In this document: positions 1-12,054 of the stretch, piece by piece | How the letters are laid out: each line of letters begins with the position of its first letter | How positions within the stretch are numbered: position 1 is the first letter of the stretch | Source of the DNA: Zeugodacus cucurbitae | Taxonomy: Eukaryota > Arthropoda > Insecta > Diptera > Tephritidae | Direction of reading: 5' to 3' | Assembly (NCBI RefSeq): GCF_028554725.1 | Contig: NC_071667.1 | Coordinates: 49,655,501-49,719,500 of the forward strand | Length of the DNA stretch: 64,000 bases | Position numbers and translations under genes: made by a program | Notes under the pieces: generated by a model | Told to the model about the DNA's origin: nothing | Database searches by the model: none | What the model saw: the letters and a program-made list of their open reading frames with translations, nothing else

Positions 1-859
1 CTTGTTCTAATGGGGTTAAATGGACCTCGGATTCGGATATACCGACCCCAAAAACATAAGAAATACGTAGTAAGATCCCCAGGTTAGTTTATTTGTTTGT
101 CTGCGATTTGTTATAAATGTCTGGAATAATAATAAAATTATATGCAAAATATGTTCGGATCTTAATACTAATTCACCAGAAGACAAATTAAGAATAGACA
201 CAACATAACTAACTGTAAATCACTATCATTTATGTTTTGGAATATAAAATGGAAAAATTGCAGAACCGGTGAAACGATTCAATAAGAGTAGATACGATCT
301 TAAATATTTCCCTAAAAGAATTTCAAAATATGTCTGTATATTAAATTTGAATAGATGGAATTTTATTGTTTTTAGCTGAATTTATTTATCAGCGTAAATA
401 TCTATACATCTGCATACAAACATGTCTATGTACATATATATCACACTTATGAATTATATAAAAGTATTTAAAATACATACATATGTACTAGAAAGTATTG
501 AGAAATTCATTAGTGTGAAACATACATATATGTGTATACTATATAGCATTCCATAGAATTTTATTCTACTTATTAAATGTTCACAAATATTATCGCAGAA
601 AAAATGTTTCCCTGATTTTGCGTGCTTTCTTTTCGCATACAGCTTTATCTCAGCTGTTGATAACTTTTTATCGATCATAGACTCATTTACGACATGATAA
701 CAAACATTTTGTAAAACAAGCAAAAAGGGTTATGTCAGGGTGCAGACGAATATTTATTGTTGTGTATTGATTTCAATTAATCATAAGAATGGCAAATATC
801 ACATCAACCATTGAGGCTTAGTTGGAAGTATGTATGTATGTATTATGCCTTATATGCAA
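1..859. other. AT-rich intergenic DNA, no gene seen
   Basis: This stretch is AT-rich and holds only short open frames without domain motifs, signal peptides or convincing splice sites. It includes TATG/CATA-type simple repeats near 470-540 and 828-842. I see no RNA gene or transposon terminus before the Helitron begins. Confidence 0.6.
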
Positions 860-2550
860 TCTATACTAATATATAAAGCTGAAGAGTTTGTTTGAACGCG
901 CTAATCTCCGAAACTACTGATTCGAATTGAATAATTCTTTTTGTGTTGGATAGTCCATTTATCGAGGAAGGCTATAGGCTATATAGGTGTAAAAAACGGG
1001 AGAAATTATTTTTCTTTGAGGGCTTCCGTTCCTTGCGCTGCGAAAGCGGTTCAAGATTAGATACGCTAAGGATCGAGAACGGTTGGACCATTCTTGATGA
1101 AATGTTCAGAGGTTGTTCGTTGTGGAGCTTGGAAGGTTTAGTCGGAAAATTGTAAAATTCCAAAAAGTGACTTTTTTCCATACATCTTTTTTTCAATCTA
1201 TCTATAAAAAAAACAATTCGGAAAAGTCGGAAATTGGCAAGTGGCAACAGAGAATTCAGAATTGCAAATGAGCGGTGACATCTACAATGAAGCATTGAAA
1301 TTCATATGCCATCACCAAATCGTCAAATTAGAGATGTACTGAATCGTGCATACGACAGAATAACTTTGGAACAACAAGTATAAAGAAATGTTCCATTATT
1401 TAATGAGCAGCAAAAGACAACCTATGATGAATTGATTAAGGCTGTCCATGATGGAAATGGTGGACTTTTATTTCTTGATACGCACGGTGGAACTGGGAAT
1501 CCTGATTGATTCTGATATCATTGATTTTGGCATTACGTTGGCTCTCGCATCTACTGGAATTGCAGCACCGCTACTTGAAGTTGGAGAAACGGCACATTCG
1601 ACATTGTAGCTTCAGTTATACATGCAAATCTATGAAACATCTATGAGATGAGTGCAATTTTCTAGAAACACTTGACAGAACAATGAAAGATCTGTGGAAT
1701 AATAATCGTCGCTTTGGTGGCGTAATGATACTGTTATTGACAAACACATTCTGTTATTTCGAAATCAATCGAAGTCATCGTACTTGTGGCGGCACGCGAA
1801 AACCATATGATTGACCATGAATATGCGTGTGTTCCTGCAACAGGAAAGCACCGCAAAAGATTTGCAAAGAACTGGGCAACTTCTGGTTAATACTTCTAAT
1901 GGTTTGATATCAATCCGAACATTAGCCAAATTTATCGTAACTACGATTGGTTGAGTGCACGCAGATTTTTAACTGGCAAAAATATCGATGTCGATGATTT
2001 AATCTATAGGACTTAAAGTCAACTTCCGGTGTTCATACACATCGATCGATCATGTTGAAAATGAAGACGAAGCTGTGAATTATCCAGTGAAATTTCTAGA
2101 TTCTTTGTCATTATAATGCTTTGTCATTTATTTTGCTTCGCAATTTTCAAGCAGCTATCGAATAATGTAAGAATTGCAAGAATTTTTTAAAGGGACTTAC
2201 AAGGGGGCAGAATGCTTGATTCCACGAATTTCTTTGAGTTCCAACGATTTGCCATTTCAGTTCAAACGTATTCAGTTTCCAATGAGACTTGCATTTGGGA
2301 TGACAATAAACAAGTCTCAAAGACAGTCGCTGGAGGTGTGTGGCATAAATTTCATTCACGAGTTGAAAAATCATCTTCTCTGTACATTTACGCACCGGAA
2401 CAAAAGACACAAAATGTTGTTTATTAAGCTGAGTTACATTGAAAAAAAATTAGAAAAATCGCAAATAAATGTTTTCCAACACTATACAAATTCAACTTTG
2501 TTTTCAAAACAAATAATTTCACGCAGTGCAACGACTGCGGAGTCAGCTAG
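860..2550 (+). mobile_element. Helitron, internally deleted, both termini preserved
   Basis: Helitrons are rolling-circle DNA transposons encoding a Rep-helicase protein. The left end begins TCTATACTAATATATAAAG at 860, a typical Helitron 5' end. The right end is CTAG at 2547-2550, preceded by a 6-bp stem (CGCAGT at 2522-2527 pairing with ACTGCG at 2534-2539) that stops 11 nt before the end. This is the classic Helitron 3' hairpin plus CTRR terminus. The flanking bases are A at 859 and T at 2551, the expected A|T insertion site. The body is only about 1.7 kb, while autonomous elements are several kilobases long. No Rep domain is seen, so this is a deleted, non-autonomous copy. It ends 325 bp upstream of the lipase start codon. 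Confidence 0.85.
1297..2445 (+). pseudogene. Helitron PIF1-like helicase relic
   Basis: Three-frame reading of the plus strand recovers ordered pieces of a Helitron helicase. Near 1305-1500 lies an N-terminal stretch ending in a Walker A-like GGTGN (normally GGTGK) at about 1486-1500. Near 1540-1600 is a TGIAAPLLEVGETAHS-like segment (motif Ia region). Near 1670-1740 is a LDRTMKDLWNNNRRFGG-like segment, and near 1815-1900 an NMRV-like segment. Near 2030-2110 is a DEAVNYPVKFLDSL-like segment. From 2220 come C-terminal pieces ending FAFGMTINKSQ-like and YAPEQKTQNVVY-like. Stops (for example at 1381) and several frame changes separate the pieces, and the Walker lysine is lost. The product cannot be functional. 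The family call is firm; exact joins are not. Confidence 0.8.
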
Positions 2551-2875
2551 TGTTTACATAATGCCAGTAAACTCGGAAAAATATCGCACACAATAATTCT
2601 ATTTGGTAGACAAAAAAAAAAAAAAAATCAAGAGCCAGAGTCACTTGCACAAATATAAACAAGAAATTTAAGGGTGTTTATCTAAAGTCAATGCTCGTTT
2701 ACGTAGACCTTGAAAATATTCAAAGATCATATGATTTATAACGTAAAGTTCAAGCAAAATTCAATAATATTTCTGCACAAGTAACTCAGTTCTGGTAATA
2801 TAACAGTCAAAGCAGCATCGTTCTGCCTCTAGGTCCTGCTGTCATCACAAAATAAGTTTGAAAAGAATAAAAGCC

Positions 2876-3993
2876 ATGCAAAATCATAAACAAGTGGTAA
2901 CAATGATTTTAGTTTATATAGTTTTCACAAGTCTTTTAGATTTGGGTAAGTACAGCGGTTGTGTTTAAGTCACAGCATTTGCACTGAATTGTTGTTCCTT
3001 ACACCTTAATATTTAGTGTCGACTGATGACAATAGCTGCAAAGCGACCGATAGTTGGTATATACCAAATTTATTGGGAGCTCCTATATTGGTTACTGTAG
3101 CGGAACTTGCAGCGTACATTAGACCCAGCACCGCCACTGAAGACGATGTACAATTTCTACTTTTAACTAATCTTAACCCCACCGAACCATGTAAGATATC
3201 CATCGGTGATGTTCGTGCATTAAACGACTCACAGTTTAATCCCAATCACGAAACATACTTCATTATACATGGTTGGTTAAATAACGGATATTCATATATG
3301 TGTAAAATATTAGCAGCAGCAGTTCTTGCGAGAAACAATATAAATGTGTTTATTGTGGATTGGGGTAAAAGAGCCATGAATGGCGATTATAGGTTTGCCG
3401 CGATGTCAGTGGAACCGATTGGCGGCATAGTGGCAGATTTTATGAATTTTCTTTGTCGCGTTTTCGCAGTTGAAATCTATGTAATCGGCCACAGTTTGGG
3501 TGCACATGTGGCAGGCTTTGCTGGTAAGAAATTTGATTGCGGTACAATAAAAACTATTTGGGGTCTAGATCCAGCACAGCCTCTTTTCGATTACTGTAAT
3601 AGCAAAAAACGCTTATGTAACACAGATGCTTTCTATGTTGAGATCTTACACACGAATGCCGGCTTTTTAGGTTTTGAAAAACCCATCGGAAATGCCTCTT
3701 TCTATGCGAATGGTGGAAGAATGCAAAAGGGATGTGGAATTGATGCATACTGTTCGCATATGGGTGTGATTGGTTTTTGTGATCAGGCGCAGCGTGGGAA
3801 AAGGTACACATCCGTAGCGTGTGCAACATATACTGATGCAACAAACAATGCATGTGGTTCTACACCTAGCGGAGTCTTCATGGCATTGCCAACAAATAAT
3901 AACATCAATGGTATATTTTATGTGGGTATAACTGAGGAAGCGGGATTCACAGACGGATTTCCGTATTTCATAGCCAGTCAAATACTACCGTAA
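2876..3993 (+). CDS. Secreted pancreatic-type lipase (insect PLA1-like), two exons
   Basis: The gene encodes a neutral lipase of the alpha/beta-hydrolase fold, likely secreted and acting on (phospho)lipid esters. Exon 1 (2876-2945) encodes a hydrophobic N-terminus read as a signal peptide. A 71-bp intron (2946-3016) has a GTAAGT donor and a TTTAG acceptor. Exon 2 (3017-3993) continues in frame; a valine codon spans the junction. The total is 348 residues, close to the usual family length. The nucleophile sits in GHSLGAHVAGFAGK (Ser about 183), the acid in GLDPAQP (Asp about 208) and the histidine in CSHMG (His about 271). An oxyanion-side HGW motif (IIHGWLNNG) and HTNAGFLGF are typical of insect lipases. 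The short region between Cys-containing segments suggests a short lid, as in PLA1-type members. A second in-frame ATG at 2903 in good fly context (AACAATG) would give a shorter signal peptide. No neighbour suggests a cluster. Triglyceride lipase versus phospholipase specificity cannot be settled from sequence alone. Confidence 0.9.
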
Positions 3994-5749
3994 TTTAATC
4001 GTAATTATTCTTTATAAATTTATATATATCACATATATCATCTATTATCAATTACATATACTTATATAATGATTGTTTGAAATTTAAATTAACCATAAAA
4101 AACTGTACAAAACTTCCTCTTTGAGTTAAAGTCAAAGAAAGCGCAAAGGAATGCTGGTATCGTTGATATCGGGCGATAATCTTCATTTTACCGTTCGAAA
4201 AAAGTATGAAGTAAATGCTCATTTTAATATAAAGATTCATAGAGGGTGTATAGTTTAATGAGTAAATATGTATATACATAAGTACAATGCGTTTAGAATT
4301 TAATTTCATTTCAATTAGTTTAAATATTGCCGGGATCACATTGCTGAATGAAATTAATTAAATTATGTTTCTTTTCTCGTCTTGTCAGCGTCATTTGCAA
4401 GTCTGCTCTAAACTATTTTAGCAGATCCCTTTCATTTGCGTTTTACTTTTGTTCGTGTGTGTGGCCTTGATGTAGTGAAAATTATCTCTAGTTGCTTATA
4501 GCGTTTTTAGACAGGAGCTAATTGATCAATTAACCGGCCTCTGGTCGATTAAAACGCTTATTATGATCTATTTACCATACAAAATAACATCTACATTTAT
4601 TTCCAATTGAATTTTAATCGCCTTGAAAATCAAACGCAACTCTGCGTCAAAGACGTACGATATACGTTCTTTGTCTGCGATTGGCTGAATTTTTTTATAA
4701 AAAAGACTACGGTAGATGTCGCTGCTTAAAATATTAATCCGCTGATGGAACTTACCAACTTCTAATGAAATGCTAACTGAACATAAAATGAACTAAAGTG
4801 TATTTTTTATACTCTCGCAACATGTTGCAAAGAAAGTTCACATAAGAACTCCCCTCCCCTTTTAAGTGCTTTTCCTGCTTAAGTGCCTATATTTTGCGGC
4901 TTCATTGTCTTTTCTCTAAATTTACATGCCTGTAACATTTAAGCCACAAAAAAATATTTACAATTTTTTCCTCTGTTAATAATTTTTGCACTGAATTTGC
5001 TAGAATTGCTAAAAAATGTATGGGTTGCAACAATATTGAAGTTGAATATTCAGAGGAAAAGCTTTTTAAGGGCGGGGTAAGGGTTTTCACTTTCGAAAAA
5101 TCAAATTTTTGTTGTTTTATCTTATTGTTTAACATTTCAAGAATATGTCCTCAATTTTAATCCGATCTAAGCAATATTCTTGAAGTTATTGTTTAATTAG
5201 TCTCGGGGCCTTTAACGCTCTAACTCTAACAGCTACGGCTTTAAACGCGTTTTTCTCAAAACTACTTTTTCGAAGTCCGTGTTCACTGCCATTTGAAAAC
5301 TACTCGACCGATTCATTTCAAACTTTGAACACATTTTCTTCATATAACATTAAGGGTGTTTCCCACCCTGAAAATACCGGAAATTTTAGTGGAAAATTCA
5401 CACTTTAGATGGCTGCCAAAAATTTTTAAACTAAAAAAAAACTAAAAAAATAATCAGAGAACGTTGGGGGGAAGATTTGTTTAAAATTTAACTAAATTTT
5501 TATGGTTTTTCATTTTCGGATAATTTCCGGCCGAGTTACAGTGAACACTGCAAATTGTTTTTTTTTTCAAGACGTCCTAGGGGAAGCTCTGTCACGGGCT
5601 AATGGTTTAATATTTTAGCATGAAAAATTTACAGAACATAGTCAAAACTATGCTCAATAATGTAAAATAAAATTGCTTAATCGATATTTGAGATAAAAAA
5701 TCACAAAAAAAGTGTTTTTTTTTTACGCTGAAACCCTACCCCTCCCTTA
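3994..5749. other. Intergenic DNA downstream of the lipase
   Basis: No coding region is supported. It contains the lipase 3' flank, an imperfect hairpin at about 4494-4562 (listed separately), and from about 5220 unclassified repeat-like sequence with an ACTACTCGACCGATT phrase also found in the R family. I see no clear polyadenylation hexamer immediately after the lipase stop codon. Confidence 0.5.
4494..4562. other. Imperfect long hairpin around a 14-bp palindrome
   Basis: The centre is the perfect palindrome TAATTGATCAATTA at about 4519-4532. The flanks pair imperfectly: AGCGTTTTTAGAC on the left against GATTAAAACGCT on the right, with AGGAG facing CTCT in between. The whole fold is about 60-70 nt, the size of a miRNA precursor or a tiny foldback element. 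No function can be assigned from sequence alone. Confidence 0.4.
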
Positions 5750-6690
5750 AAAGATTTAAAAATGTTGGGTTAAAAACCATATATCAGGAACTACTCGACC
5801 TATTCCAATGAAATTTACTGCATGTTCTATTTTTGAAGATGTGATATTACCGATGAAAAATGGGCGAAATCGGTTAACAACCACACGTATTTCCCATATA
5901 ACACAATTCTGAATTCCGTCTGATTCTTTCACTTTATAATATGTACATTCGGAACCAATGAAGATAGCGGAATAAAACTTTACACAAATACTGTGTATGA
6001 TCTGTGGAATCACTTGTGAACAAATTGTCGCAATCGGACTATAACTTTTCAATGCCCCGGATATCTAACATGAAGAACTCAATGCTTAAGGGCTATTTTT
6101 CACCAAATACAGTGGAACTTCCATAACTCGAACTTCTATAACTCGAACACTTGAATTGGCAATACCGTTTAAAAATCAAATTTCATACAAATTTCCTTCC
6201 ATAAATCGAACTTTTCGACCAGGGCATAATAGAAAATTAAAAATTTTACCACCGAGGCAGAATTTTAAAAAAAGTCCCTCTATATCGTATGGAGGAGAAT
6301 AAAAAATATGATATCACACTAATGGATTTCATAAATCATGTAACAAAAGCATGGTATACAGACGTCAAGAGCCAAACAAAAGCAAAGTGCAACAAACAAA
6401 ATTACAGAATACATGTTTTAAAGAATTTAAAAAACGTTATGCAAAGTAAATAATTAAAACTGTGTAGATATCTATATTTTACAGAAAAATTTATGTTTTT
6501 GAAAAATATATGTTTTATTGAAGTCTCTCCAGCTCGAAGTTTTTTTGTGGATTGTGGTGATTCGAGTTAGAGAAGTTCCACTGTATATCGGTATAGTCTT
6601 GTATATAATGCACCTTGGTGGTGAAAATGTATGAAATCGGTTCAGGAATTACCTCAGCTCTCATATACTATATAAGATGATTTCCGATAT
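5750..6690 (-). repeat. R-family repeat copy R5, split by a MITE
   Basis: The text from about 5760 to 6108 (CATATATCAGGAACTACTCG, then a run near 5990-6060 resembling ATCTGTGG...GGACTATAACTTTTCAA) aligns by eye with the inverted R copy at 59590-59890. After a 474-bp pogo-like MITE the R sequence resumes at about 6590 (GAAATCGGTTCAGGAATTAC) and matches 60120-60170. It is in the same orientation as R4. The left boundary is uncertain. Confidence 0.65.
6110..6583. mobile_element. pogo/Tigger-like MITE, copy 1
   Basis: The element starts CAGTGGAACTTCCATAACTC at 6110 and ends in the inverted form, GAGTTAGAGAAGTTCCACTG, at 6583. Both ends are flanked by TA (6108-6109 and 6584-6585), the duplication made by Tc1/mariner-superfamily transposases. 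CAGTGGAAC-type ends resemble pogo/Tigger/Fot1 elements. It has no coding capacity. The phrase ATAACTCGAAC recurs inside the left end. A shorter relative lies at 24630-25006. It is inserted inside R5, so it is younger than that R copy. Confidence 0.85.
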
Positions 6691-9184
6691 GCTAAACTTA
6701 CAGCTAAACACCACGACGGAAAACGAAGAATATTTTGTGATATGGTTATATAAATGTAAATATGACTAGAAGTTCTCGAATTTAAGTGGTTTGTGAAATA
6801 TTAAAATGTCATTTAAAAGTAGGCGATGTGACACATTATACAAGTTTTGAATACGCCACTGATTTAAGAATTATCGAATACCATTATATGTATATAAATC
6901 ATCCTTATTGTATAATAATAACTTCATAATCTCTAACAAATGTCAAAGCGAACATGTAAAAAGGTTCTTCAGGATACCTTAAGATTAATTATCGATTGCA
7001 CATAATGGAAAAATACATCACATATAAATGAAACTATTATTCACCAACTTCGGAAAATATAATATTGGAATATACATAAATATGTATGTAATCAATCACT
7101 TTTATTTAACAATGTTGCAGACAACCATTTGTGAACTGAAGTCTATATACTATTATACTATTATGTTATTTTGAATTTCATCGACACATCCTTTACTCAA
7201 ACCTAATTATATGAAGCGCAATCTCAATCCATATTTCTTTTCGAAATTATCCCAATCGCATTAACTCGATGCTGGTGAATGTCATAGCAAAGCGTTGCCA
7301 GCTTAAATAAATCGACTGACAACAGACCTGAAGATGAGTAATGCACGTAATAGCAGCAAGGAGACAGCAAAGAAATGCATTACAAATACTTTTTGTTGGG
7401 ACTTCTTCTCCAAAACAAGTGCAATAAATAACAAGAAAGAGGGCACTTGGGGAATATGTTAATGTGTGCGCAACGAAAAGCGCCAGCAAATATTTAAGTG
7501 TGTACCAATGAGGAAGCTACTTATCGCCTTAACGATTATTGTTGTTATTGTTGTTGTTGTGAAGATGCAACAACAGTTGCTGAGCAGCAAGTAGTAAATA
7601 CACTGTGATGAAGCAAAGGAAGTTCGGTTGCTGGGCGCACACACAAGTTGAACGAATGATGAAGTTGAATATATGTATATATTGTTTGTGTATTGGTGTT
7701 TGTTTGTTGGTATGTTTGTCTCTGTTGTATATGTAGTACGTATGTACATATGTATGTATGTTTTTATACAAAAGTTGCATGTGCACTTAACTGCATGCGC
7801 TGGGAACTACAAAACAGGAAGATATTCACATAACAGCAATAACAGCAATCACAACAACAACTAAAACAACAACAATGCCAAGAATAATAAAACTGCAATG
7901 TATTACTCGTAAAATCTGGCCTACAGCTAACTTATTGCACTTGGCTTAAAAGCCGCGTAAAAAGTGAAAGTGGCAAAAGGAAGAAGCGACAACAATGGAT
8001 TTGCAAGTACCAAAACAAAAAACCAAACACACACACGCACAATGTGAATTGAACAGCGGAAAGACAGTGCAGTGCGGCTGCGCACAAAAGCGAAGGTGGA
8101 GAGACCCGGCCACTAATAATAGCTATTGTTGCAGACATCGACGACGAACGCAAGGCAAACACACACGGTCAAGTGAACGAAAAGTGTGAGCAGTGTGAAA
8201 AAACGGACCACAACAAACAAAGGCCGTTGCAATAAAAAGCAATGAAACCGAAATGTGTCCGAAAAAAAATCGTGATAGCGTTGGAAAAACGCAAAATGAT
8301 ATGCGCCGCGAACGCGAACTCTCAATACAGCCATCTATCTGGTTGCGAATTTAAATGCGCGCATGCGGCTTCACCGCGTGTGTGTGTATTTGGGGAATTG
8401 AGTTACAAACGGTAGTCGCACACTTTGTACACCCGCAAGTGTGCGCTCACATAACGGCACCAGCGATAGCTATCAGCAAAGGCGTAAATATCAACTTGAA
8501 CGCGCCAGCAGCACACGCTTTGCCTCAACACATTCAATGCACGCTCCATCGCATTTATTGCCATTTCCCACTGTCTTCGCCTTCACCTCCATCGATAAGT
8601 GTCGGGTGGTGAGGCGTGGTGTGGTGTAGTGTACGAGTTGGCTTGTCAGCAATCAGCAAGCAGATCTTCTCATGTGCGTCATGACACATTATCGCGGTAT
8701 TGAGTGCCAAGTGCTTGTCGTGTGCGACGCCAACTCACGTTCGGTGGCAGCGCGGTGGCGTACTCACAGTGAGCCAGTGAACTGAATTCATCACAACATG
8801 AAGCACCACAAATGCAATTGTCTTTAATATTCTGCGAAATTTAATTCGCATAAGATTGAGTGCAGATAGTTGGTAACTCATTCATACCCGATACTTAGTT
8901 TGCGGAATAAATGTTTGTTTGATGGGTGGGAAAGTTATATGAAGGCTGCAATCTTTTCTCTCCCGATGTCACCGAATAATTGTGCGGATATTCTGGACCA
9001 ACGTTATCGGCAGAGCTACATTCTGGACTACTACCAAAAAAGTTACCAATTAATATCGAAATTCATACGCTCTATAAACGACGACATTACCAAGCAGTGT
9101 TAGTCTGGACTCCTCAATGAAGTCGCAGATGCCTAAGTGGGAAGTTGAAGCAGAAACGAAAAAGATTTTGTTTATTGAGGTTAT
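6691..9184. other. Gene-free stretch with simple repeats and a GC-richer patch
   Basis: The stretch 7535-7562 is a GTT/ATT triplet-rich run and 7845-7876 an AAC-rich run. From about 7940 to 8770 the base composition becomes GC-richer, with CA-rich and purine-rich text that resembles an insect 5' untranslated exon, but no long open frame, start context or paired splice site can be defended. Everything else is AT-rich and non-coding by eye. Confidence 0.45.
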
Positions 9185-9192
9185 ATGTTCCC

Positions 9193-9832
9193 TAGGGTGG
9201 CCCTTATTTTCCAAAGAATTTCGATTCTCGATCGCACCACCTAGAAATATGAGAATAGCCAAAAAACTAGTATATACAAAGTTTTAGGTCAATCAAAAAA
9301 GATTTAGAGGTTGCGCAAGGAGCTTGAAATCCTGAAAATTAAAGAATTTTTGCCATTTTTATGTCGCAGACTTCCATATTTCAAAGCCACACTATCCCTT
9401 ACTGGTTTTCCATACCGTAATAAGATAATAAGAATAACATTAGAACCGTTATAACGGTATATCACGAGCATGCGACGCTTGAGAATGCACGTGCAACACA
9501 ATTAATTTACTTTCATATTTGTATTTCTGTAACTCTAACATCAATCGACCGATTTTTAAGATTGTGGTAATTTTGGAAAGGTAATAAAATGCAGATCTTA
9601 TTACGGTATGGAAACCAGATAGTGTGGCTTTGAAATATGGAAGTCTGAGACATAAACATGGCAGAAATTCTTAATTTTTCATGATTTCAAGCTCCTTGCG
9701 CAACCTCTAAACCTTTTTTGATTGACCCAAAACTTTGTATATACTAGTTTTTTGGCTATTCGCATATTTCTAGGGGGTGCGATCGAGAATCCAGAAACTT
9801 TTTTATCTTCCATACAACTAAGGGCCACCCTA
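9193..9832. mobile_element. Long-inverted-repeat hAT-type MITE with 8-bp target duplication
   Basis: The 640-bp element starts TAGGGTGGCCCTTA at 9193 and ends with its exact inverted form at 9832. It is flanked on both sides by the direct repeat ATGTTCCC (9185-9192 and 9833-9840). An 8-bp duplication together with a TAGGG start fits the hAT superfamily (YARNG ends). The inverted arms are unusually long, roughly 9193-9426 and 9597-9832, leaving a spacer of about 170 bp. A transcript could fold into a long hairpin. No transposase is encoded. Confidence 0.85.
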
Positions 9833-9840
9833 ATGTTCCC

Positions 9841-10424
9841 TCTAGGCATGATGTGGAAAACAATACATATGTATATAGAAAATTGTTCAAGATAAATTTT
9901 AACTAATAAACGTTCCAGATTCTGTCCATGGATTCTTTGAAGAAAAACAAATAAGTTCACACACACCAGTGACACTGATTTGAAAATTCGAAAATAACTC
10001 AAATACGTTAATTGGTAAGTGGCTGATTTGCTTTTCAGACACAGCGACTCCTTCTGGTGAGCCATGAACCAATATAACTATTAGGTCAAAGGGTTCACGA
10101 AAGAACTTTTAGCAACCCTGATACGATATTCTATTTGAAGGTCAAATTTCAAAACTGTCGACAATAATCAACTCTGGACTGTTCATAAGTCCAAATGTAT
10201 GCAAAGTTCCAAATCTAGGAGTTGTAAAAGTACTGTATATAAAGAAATCAAAGATATAAAAACTAGACCAGTTCGATAAATAAAATTACAACAAGAATAT
10301 CATTACTGAGTGTGATTTGTTTCGTTGTATTATTACCTTTAGGCTAAAATTACCATAACACACTACAACTCTCGGCTAGGTATTGGACAATACCATTTTT
10401 TTCCGAAAGATTGAGTCATTAGTA
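9841..10424. other. Intergenic DNA, no gene seen
   Basis: AT-rich text between the hAT-type MITE and R1. The longest open frame on the minus strand mostly overlaps the MITE arm and carries no motif, so I do not call it. Confidence 0.5.
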
Positions 10425-11342
10425 AAACGAGGAAGGAAGGGCTAAGTTCCGAAGCTGTAACCGAACATTTCATACTCTCGCAATTTGTTTATTTATGTAT
10501 ATTAATATAACAAAGAATCTGACTCACGGCGTTTTTTAAAGGGGCGATGCCACACTATAAATGCAGAATTTGTGCCGATTCTGTTCCGGTATCTTCACTA
10601 GTGCTATTCAGATCTACTTCAAAGTTCTGGTATATGGGATGTAGGTGTGGGAAGGAAGATATCATGAACCGAATTTCATTAAAATTGTTCGAGTAGTTTC
10701 GGAGATATGGATTTTGACCCATAAGTGGGCGGAACTACGCCAATTTAAATTTTGTATACCGTTTTGAGTGTAGCTCTTCTGTATCATCTTTATAATGAAA
10801 TTTAAGGTTTATGGTGGTTTTCCTTGCAGGATTAAAGCATTTTTAGTAGTTTTCGACATAACATTTGTATGGGAGGTGGGCTGGGTTATAATCCGATTTT
10901 CTTTCAATTTTTGTACTGTATAAGATAGTACCTAAAAGAAATGACTCTGGAAAGTTTGGTTGATATAGCTTTAGTAGTTTATGAGATATGTACAAAAGGG
11001 GCGGGGCCACGCCCACCTCCCCAATCATCATCACAATATGCCCCCTCATAGTGCGATCGTTCATACCAAATTTTACTTCCATAACTTCATTTATGGCTTA
11101 GTTATAGCTCTTTATGTTTTCGGTTATCGTCATTTTGTGGGAGTATCGTTGGTTTCATCAAGATATCTAAATTTTTACTCAAGTTACAGCTTACACAAAC
11201 GGACGGACAGACGGACAGACATGGGTTTCAACTTTACTCGTCACTCTGATCAGTTTGATATATATAACCCTATATCTAACTCGTTTAGTTTTAGGGCTTA
11301 CAACCGTATACAACTTTCTACCTTCATTGCATCTGTAATATA
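10425..11342 (+). repeat. R-family repeat copy R1
   Basis: It begins GGAAGGAAGGGCTAAGTTCC, followed by a decayed hairpin and CATACTCTCGCAATTTGTTT at about 10473. The body shares phrases with R2: GAGTAGTTTCGGAGATATGG at about 10690, a CCACGCCC box at 11007-11014, TTTATGGCTTAGTTATAGC near 11090, a (CGGACAGA)n tract at 11199-11220, and the right-end text ACTTTACTCGTCAC and CTCGTTTAGTTTTAGG. It is truncated or divergent at the far right, where R2 has an inverted TATACTCTCGCAA motif. Confidence 0.75.
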
Positions 11343-12054
11343 AGTTCGCTCCAAAAATTTTATATTGCATTTGGATATTTTGGATTTTTTAGTATAATTA
11401 TAAAGCTCTTTATATTAGACTTAATACTAACATCGTGACGAATGATTGGTTCAGACAAATATGAATCAAACTGTGTTTTATAAGCTGAACAGAAGGCTTA
11501 TTTTAGGCTTTTAAGAAATCAACAAAGTAAAAAAAAATAATGTAAGTTTAATTCAAAAGAAATTGAAATCATCGGCAAAATATGGCTAATCCGATGCTAA
11601 TCCGATTAATCGGTCGGACTCTAATATTACATTTTAAAAAAGCCTTTCTTTGAATTTCGAAAAACATTTAGATTTTGCAGGCTAACTTTGAAAATCGGAG
11701 AATGATTTTTTTACTTGTGAGTCAATCTATCGGACTGCTTTGGTCCAATACCCAAATCAAATCGATTTTTCGTATAGTGTAATGGAACTTCAGATTTGTT
11801 CTACTGTGCAGACTACTATTACGTGTCATCCCTTTGTTAATTTTTATGATCAACTGTGCCGTTGAATGTTGTGCTTTTGTGAATGAGTAGCGCGGATGAA
11901 AAGCGTTAAAAAGCTACTTCCTGTACAGCGAAGGAAAGAAGAAAATCTTCCCTAAGTTTTTCAATCATTCTTTACCCACTCTCTCTTATATTCTCAAGGC
12001 TACTTGCTACTTTTCACCAAACAGCACGTTTAATGCCAGCGAAAATTTAGGTTA
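11343..12054. other. Spacer between R1 and R2, no gene seen
   Basis: AT-rich sequence without supported genes. I see no transposon ends here. Confidence 0.5.

Noticed and set aside
7950..8770. Possible 5' untranslated exon of an unseen gene
   Set aside because: The composition is suggestive, but no donor site, initiator or downstream coding exon can be tied to it.
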